Positions 60,376 through 64,000 of a stretch of 64,000 nt of DNA are shown piece after piece. Position 1 is the first letter of the stretch; each line of letters starts with the position of its first letter. Source of the stretch: JAKLFA01 sp038222225 (GTDB lineage Bacteria; Omnitrophota; Gorgyraeia; Zapsychrales; JANLHA01); NCBI GenBank assembly GCA_038222225.1, contig JBBRHV010000003.1, positions 31,620 to 95,619 of the forward strand. Reading direction: 5' to 3'. Made by a program: the position numbers and the translations under genes. The notes under the pieces are model-generated. The model did no database searches. It saw nothing but the letters and a program-made list of their open reading frames with translations, and was not told the origin of the DNA.

Positions 60376-61611
60376 TCACTTCGCCATTTCTTCGATCAGA
60401 ATGATCGACTCAGCAATATCCTTCATGGTCTTACAGCTATCCATACTCTTTTTATGAATCATACGATAGGCCGTATCCTCATCCAGGCTGTGTATGCGCA
60501 TCAAAATACCTTTGGCGCGCTCAACAAGTTTGCGGGTTTCAAGCGCATCTTTTGCTTTGACGGCCTCAGAGACTAAATTTGTATTTTCAACAGCAACCGC
60601 GGCTTGATTGGCAACCATCTGGAGTACATTAATCTCTTCTTCCGTAAAATGATGCGGCTCTTTGGTGTAAACATTGATCACGCCGATCACTTTGTTTTTG
60701 ACAATCATCGGCACCGCAACCATGGAGGTTAAGTTTTCCTTTACCGCCAGATCGCGATGGACATAACGAGCATCGCTGCGCACATCTTCAACCATGACCG
60801 GTTTTCGATTGCGGACCACATCTCCCAGCAGGCTTCCTTTCACTTTCAAATTTGGTTTCTGCTTATAATCCTGGCTGAGCGTTTGTGTGGCTCGGATAAT
60901 CAGCTCTTCGCCCTTTTTCCCATCCAAAAGCATGATCGAACATATTTTTGAATTCAGCATTTCAGCGGTCACCACCACGATCAGGTTTAAAATTTCATCC
61001 AGATAGGCCTGAGACGTGATCGACTCGCTCACCTTCACCAACGTGTCAAACTGGCTGGCTTTTGTTTTTGTCTCTTCAAATAAAAGCGCCTGTTGAAAAA
61101 CGCCACCGACCTGTTTGGCGATCATATTGATCAGATTCACGGTTTCATCGGCATACTCATGCGGCCTTTTATGCTGAACATTAATAACGCCATTGACCTT
61201 TCCCTTATAGACGATCGGAACAGACAGAAACGCCTCATATTTGTCCTCTGGCAGCACATCAAATCCTTTAAACCTCTTGTCCTGATAAGCATTTTCCGGA
61301 ATAGCCACCGGCTTATTCTGCTGCGCCACCCACCCGGTAATCCCCTCCCCGGACTTGATATGAATCACGCCCAATTCTTTTTTGTGCGGGGTCTTGGAAG
61401 CCATCAAGGTCAAATTCTTATGCTGCCGGTCAAACAGATAAATAAAAACAGAATCTGCCTTGGTAAATTCATTGACGATCCCGACAACCTCGTTGAGCGC
61501 CTTACTCAAGTCCAGTTCAAACGCTGCTAGCTCAACAATTTTCCGCAGAACTTCAAGTTCCTTCTCCGGTGAAATCTTCAATTTTCTGTTAGAGACCTTT
61601 GCTCGCGTCAT
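60376..61611 (-). CDS. GAF-GAF-ANTAR antitermination regulator
   Basis: 411 residues with GGAG upstream. First GAF about 30-175 (SGEGITGWVAQQNKPVAIPE), second GAF about 195-335 (VKGSLLGDVVRNRKPVMVED), then an ANTAR RNA-binding domain at about 352-408 (LETRKLVERAKGILMRIHSL, EDTAYRMIHKKSMD), which carries the Ala-Lys-Gly-Ile-Leu core. ANTAR proteins bind paired hexaloop hairpins and prevent terminators forming. Two GAF domains would sense a small ligand. Its own 3' end is 70 bp before the promoter of the three-terminator amt2 leader. Confidence 0.85.
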   Translation of the reverse strand: MTRAKVSNRKLKISPEKELEVLRKIVELAAFELDLSKALNEVVGIVNEFTKADSVFIYLFDRQHKNLTLMASKTPHKKELGVIHIKSGEGITGWVAQQNKPVAIPENAYQDKRFKGFDVLPEDKYEAFLSVPIVYKGKVNGVINVQHKRPHEYADETVNLINMIAKQVGGVFQQALLFEETKTKASQFDTLVKVSESITSQAYLDEILNLIVVVTAEMLNSKICSIMLLDGKKGEELIIRATQTLSQDYKQKPNLKVKGSLLGDVVRNRKPVMVEDVRSDARYVHRDLAVKENLTSMVAVPMIVKNKVIGVINVYTKEPHHFTEEEINVLQMVANQAAVAVENTNLVSEAVKAKDALETRKLVERAKGILMRIHSLDEDTAYRMIHKKSMDSCKTMKDIAESIILIEEMAK

Positions 61612-61685
61612 ATCCTTGCTTCTCCTGTTGACTATAAAAACTGTCTTTCAAAAATGATTGGCTTGTTGTGAAAAACACCCAGCGC

Positions 61686-61713
61686 TTGCGCTTCACCGAA
61701 CTCTTGCTATACT
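61686..61713 (+). promoter_or_regulatory. Promoter of nqrM-like gene (leaderless)
   Basis: TTGCGC and TATACT, 16 bp apart; the -10 box ends 7 bp before the ATG. Confidence 0.5.
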
Positions 61714-61720
61714 AAACGTT

Positions 61721-61900
61721 ATGGAAACCTTACTTATAACCGTCCTCTTCTTCGCGTTTTGCATGGCGATCATGACCGTAGGAATCTTCTTAAAACGAAA
61801 GCCTCTTGAAAAACGCTGTGGATCAAGCCCGGATGAATCCTGCAGCTGCCGGCGCTCCGATCAATCAGAGCCTTGTCAGCGGCCGCCTGACGCAGGTTGA
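61721..61900 (+). CDS. nqrM: NqrM-like (DUF539) maturation protein
   Basis: 59 residues from the ATG at 61721. One membrane helix (METLLITVLFFAFCMAIMTVGIF) followed by KRKPLEKRCGSSPDESCSCRR with several Cys, the pattern of NqrM/DUF539, a factor needed to insert iron into Na+-NQR. It is convergent with nqrF (15-bp gap), which fits. An upstream start at 61658 lies before the promoter and is rejected. Confidence 0.65.
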   Translation: METLLITVLFFAFCMAIMTVGIFLKRKPLEKRCGSSPDESCSCRRSDQSEPCQRPPDAG

Positions 61901-61915
61901 AGGATCCCTCCGCCG

Positions 61916-63145
61916 CTATTCACCAAAATCATCAAAAGCGATCATGTCCTGCGGAACGCCTAAAGAATCAAGCATCTTCTCGACAGCCGCGATCATCATT
62001 GGTGGCCCGCACATATAATATTCGATTTCTTCAGGCTCCGAGTGATTTTTCAGATATTGTTCAAAAAGGACCTGGTGGATAAATCCGGTAGGCCCGCTCC
62101 AATTATCTTCAGGTAATGGCTCGGATAGCGCCAGATGGAATGAAAAATTAGGAAACTTCTCTGCAATCTTCTGAAAATCTTCTTCATAAAACATTTCCTT
62201 CTTGGATCGGGCGCCATACCAAAATGAGACCTTGCGGTCTGTCGTATGCAGTGTGTGGAACAGGTGAAACAAATGGCTTCGCAACGGCGCCATGCCTGCC
62301 CCGCCACCGACATAGACCATTTCTTTTTTTGTGTCCTTGATAAAAAATTCGCCGTACGGACCGCTGACCGTAACCAGGTCTCCCTGCTTGAGATCAAAAA
62401 TATAGGATGAGGCCATCCCCGGGGGAAGCCCCATGTCTTTGGGAGGAGGCGTTGCAATGCGCACATTTAAAATGATCAAGCCCTTTTCTGCCGGATGATT
62501 CGCCATGGAATAGGCCCGGAAAATCTCTTCGTCATTCTCAGCCTTTAAATCCCACAGCTTATACTTATCCCAATCCGGATGAAATTTTTTTTCAATGTCA
62601 AAATCCTGGAAATTTAAATGGTATTTCGGAATATCGATCTGAATATAGCCACCGGGCTTAAAATCCAACGGCTCTTTCATTTCAAGAACAAATTCCTTAA
62701 TAAACGTCGCAACATTCCGATTCGATTTCACCTTACACTGATATTTACGTATCTCCAGGATCTCCTGCGGAATATCCAGCTTCATGTCCTGCCGGACCTT
62801 CACCTGACAGGCCAACCGTACGCTTTCCTTCTGTTCCCGGCGGGATAGAAATCCGACTTCCGTGGGCAGCACATCCCCTCCGCCTTCCACAACCTTGCAT
62901 TTGCACTGCGCGCAGGAACCCTTTCCGCCGCAGGCGGACGGAAGATAAATATCATTGACGGCAAGCGTTGACAATAAACTTTTTCCGGTTTCAACCGCTA
63001 AAAATTTTCCGCCTTCATTGATCGCAATCGTCGCGTTCCCTTTGGAGGCGACCTTTGCTTCAACAAGCGTTAAGAAAAAAATCAAAAGAAGAATGATCCC
63101 TGAAAAAACGCTTACGCTCAAGATGACAAATGCTAAAAAACTCAA
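61916..63145 (-). CDS. nqrF: Na+-NQR subunit F
   Basis: 409 residues, TTG start behind AGAGG. N-terminal membrane helix (FSGIILLLIFFLTLV), plant-type [2Fe-2S] ferredoxin domain (PSACGGKGSCAQCKCKVVEG with the fourth Cys in RLACQ), FAD domain (RAYSMANHP) and NAD domain (VYVGGGAGMAPLRSH; YYMCGPPMM). It oxidises NADH and passes electrons into the sodium-pumping complex. Last gene of the nqrD-E-F run visible here. Confidence 0.95.
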   Translation of the reverse strand: MSFLAFVILSVSVFSGIILLLIFFLTLVEAKVASKGNATIAINEGGKFLAVETGKSLLSTLAVNDIYLPSACGGKGSCAQCKCKVVEGGGDVLPTEVGFLSRREQKESVRLACQVKVRQDMKLDIPQEILEIRKYQCKVKSNRNVATFIKEFVLEMKEPLDFKPGGYIQIDIPKYHLNFQDFDIEKKFHPDWDKYKLWDLKAENDEEIFRAYSMANHPAEKGLIILNVRIATPPPKDMGLPPGMASSYIFDLKQGDLVTVSGPYGEFFIKDTKKEMVYVGGGAGMAPLRSHLFHLFHTLHTTDRKVSFWYGARSKKEMFYEEDFQKIAEKFPNFSFHLALSEPLPEDNWSGPTGFIHQVLFEQYLKNHSEPEEIEYYMCGPPMMIAAVEKMLDSLGVPQDMIAFDDFGE

Positions 63146-63175
63146 CGTTGTAATCCTCTATTCACTCTTGACGAT

Positions 63176-63784
63176 TTATAAGGAAATCCCGGCAAAACAC
63201 ATAAAGCCCAAAGCCATGAGGCCGGTCAGCATCATCGTGATCCCCAGGCCTTTGAGCGCCGGCGGGATATTGGAATACCATAATTTTTTTCGAATGGCAG
63301 ACATCGCCACGATCGCCAGAGCCCAGCCGAATCCCGCGCTAAAGCCGTAAACAACAGCCTCCGGACAATTATATTCACGCTCAGCCATAAACAACGATGC
63401 CCCTAAAATCGCGCAATTGACCGCGATCAGCGGTAAAAAAATCCCTAGCGCCGCGTACAATTTCGGGCTGAACCGGTCCACCACCATTTCCACGATCTGA
63501 ACCATGGCCGCGATCACGGCGATAAACGCAATAAATGTCAAAAAGCTCAGGTCCGCGTTCGGAAGTCCCGCCCAGGCCAGCGCGCCTTTTTGCAGAAAAA
63601 AATGACGGATCGCCCAATTCACCGGAGTTGTAATGGTCATGACAAAAACAACTGCCGCGCCTAAACCAAAAGCAGTCTCCACCTTTTTCGAACAGGCCAA
63701 AAATGAGCACATACCCAAGAAATAGGCCAGCAAAATATTCTGCACAAAAATGCTGTTCACCGCTAAAGATAAATAATGTGCCAT
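63176..63784 (-). CDS. nqrE: Na+-NQR subunit E
   Basis: 202 residues from the second ATG (63784), favoured by AGGA 8 nt upstream. Six membrane helices: HYLSLAVNSIFVQNILLAYF, FLGMCSFLACSKKV with the conserved Cys that helps hold the intramembrane iron centre, and EYNCPEAVVYGFSAGFGWAL with the second such Cys. Paralogous to NqrD, with inverted topology. 30 bp before nqrF. Confidence 0.94.
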   Translation of the reverse strand: MAHYLSLAVNSIFVQNILLAYFLGMCSFLACSKKVETAFGLGAAVVFVMTITTPVNWAIRHFFLQKGALAWAGLPNADLSFLTFIAFIAVIAAMVQIVEMVVDRFSPKLYAALGIFLPLIAVNCAILGASLFMAEREYNCPEAVVYGFSAGFGWALAIVAMSAIRKKLWYSNIPPALKGLGITMMLTGLMALGFMCFAGISL

Positions 63785-63794
63785 CTTCATTTCC

Positions 63795-64000
63795 TTATTG
63801 TTCTACGTATCCGGAAATAGACCGCTGGATCCAGATCACCCCGCCCAAAAGAAAGAAGGCCCCCGGCGCCAAAACCATCAGCCCGCAATTAACATACCCG
63901 GCATCATAAAGAGCCTGCGGAATCACATGAAATCCTAAAAAGGTTCCGCTTCCCAGGACTTCACGCACCGCCGCCACCACGATCAGCACGCTGCTGTATC
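63795..64000 (-). CDS. nqrD: Na+-NQR subunit D (partial, C-terminal)
   Basis: About 68 C-terminal residues; the gene continues past the window end. LIVVAAVREVLGSGTFLGF, NCGLMVLAPGAFFLLGGVIW and an ending RSISGYVEQ are typical of NqrD. The stop lies 10 bp before the nqrE start, so the genes form one operon (order D-E-F). Confidence 0.9.
   Translation of the reverse strand, partial: YSSVLIVVAAVREVLGSGTFLGFHVIPQALYDAGYVNCGLMVLAPGAFFLLGGVIWIQRSISGYVEQ

Overview
The window reads as chromosome of a Gram-negative, non-model bacterium. It has a TorF-type outer-membrane porin, a lipoprotein, Na+-translocating NADH:quinone reductase (Nqr), type III glutamine synthetase and Nfn-type transhydrogenase. 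A decayed gene at 30533-31209 carries motifs I remember from large protein families of Omnitrophota (PVC group). Omnitrophota is therefore my best guess, but it is an inference and not proven here.

Layout. 1-7.8 kb: a scrambled sugar-porter/glucoamylase junction, small DUF6132 and DUF2934 genes, a FixL/FixJ-like two-component pair, hemerythrin, DUF1456 and radical SAM genes, with REP-like hairpins and a pair of 105-bp inverted elements. 7.9-16.4 kb: an accessory island delimited by copies of the 3' end of a tRNA-Glu gene. It carries a RelE/AbrB toxin-antitoxin pair, a TPR protein, a decayed Fic module with a small putative inhibitor, a HEPN-MNT pair, an IS3-family element and an intact Fic protein preceded by seven CGAACC sites. 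Long direct repeats flank the IS3 and Fic segment. 16.7-20.3 kb: FIST protein, GAF histidine kinase and receiver-GGDEF-like regulator. 20.3-30.4 kb: pilin-like gene, rpe, tRNA-Leu, pyrG, purF, carB, carA and a TPR lipoprotein. 30.5-32.8 kb: the decayed gene and a sodium:solute symporter.

32.8-61.6 kb is a nitrogen-assimilation supercluster. On the minus strand it runs amt1-glnK1-small ORF-glnN, then a class I amidotransferase, nadE, gltB and gltD. yjbQ, glgP and a 310-aa unknown follow. Next come nfnA-nfnB-gdhA and a KaiC-like/PEP-synthase-like fusion on the plus strand. A second minus-strand operon holds a 124-aa unknown, porin, amt2 and glnK2. Just upstream of this operon lies a GAF-GAF-ANTAR gene. 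From 61.7 kb to the end are nqrM and nqrF, nqrE and nqrD (partial).

The most interesting signal is regulatory. The transcripts leading into amt1, carAB and the porin-amt2-glnK2 operon each start from a good sigma-70-like promoter. Each then contains one to three intrinsic terminators, and each terminator's 5' arm overlaps (or, for one of them, directly abuts) a short hairpin with a six-base loop carrying G at loop position 4, usually A at position 1, and a closing C-G pair. This is the kind of target bound by ANTAR antiterminators, and the window encodes one beside amt2. Ammonium uptake, carbamoyl-phosphate synthesis and PII signalling may thus form one RNA-controlled regulon.
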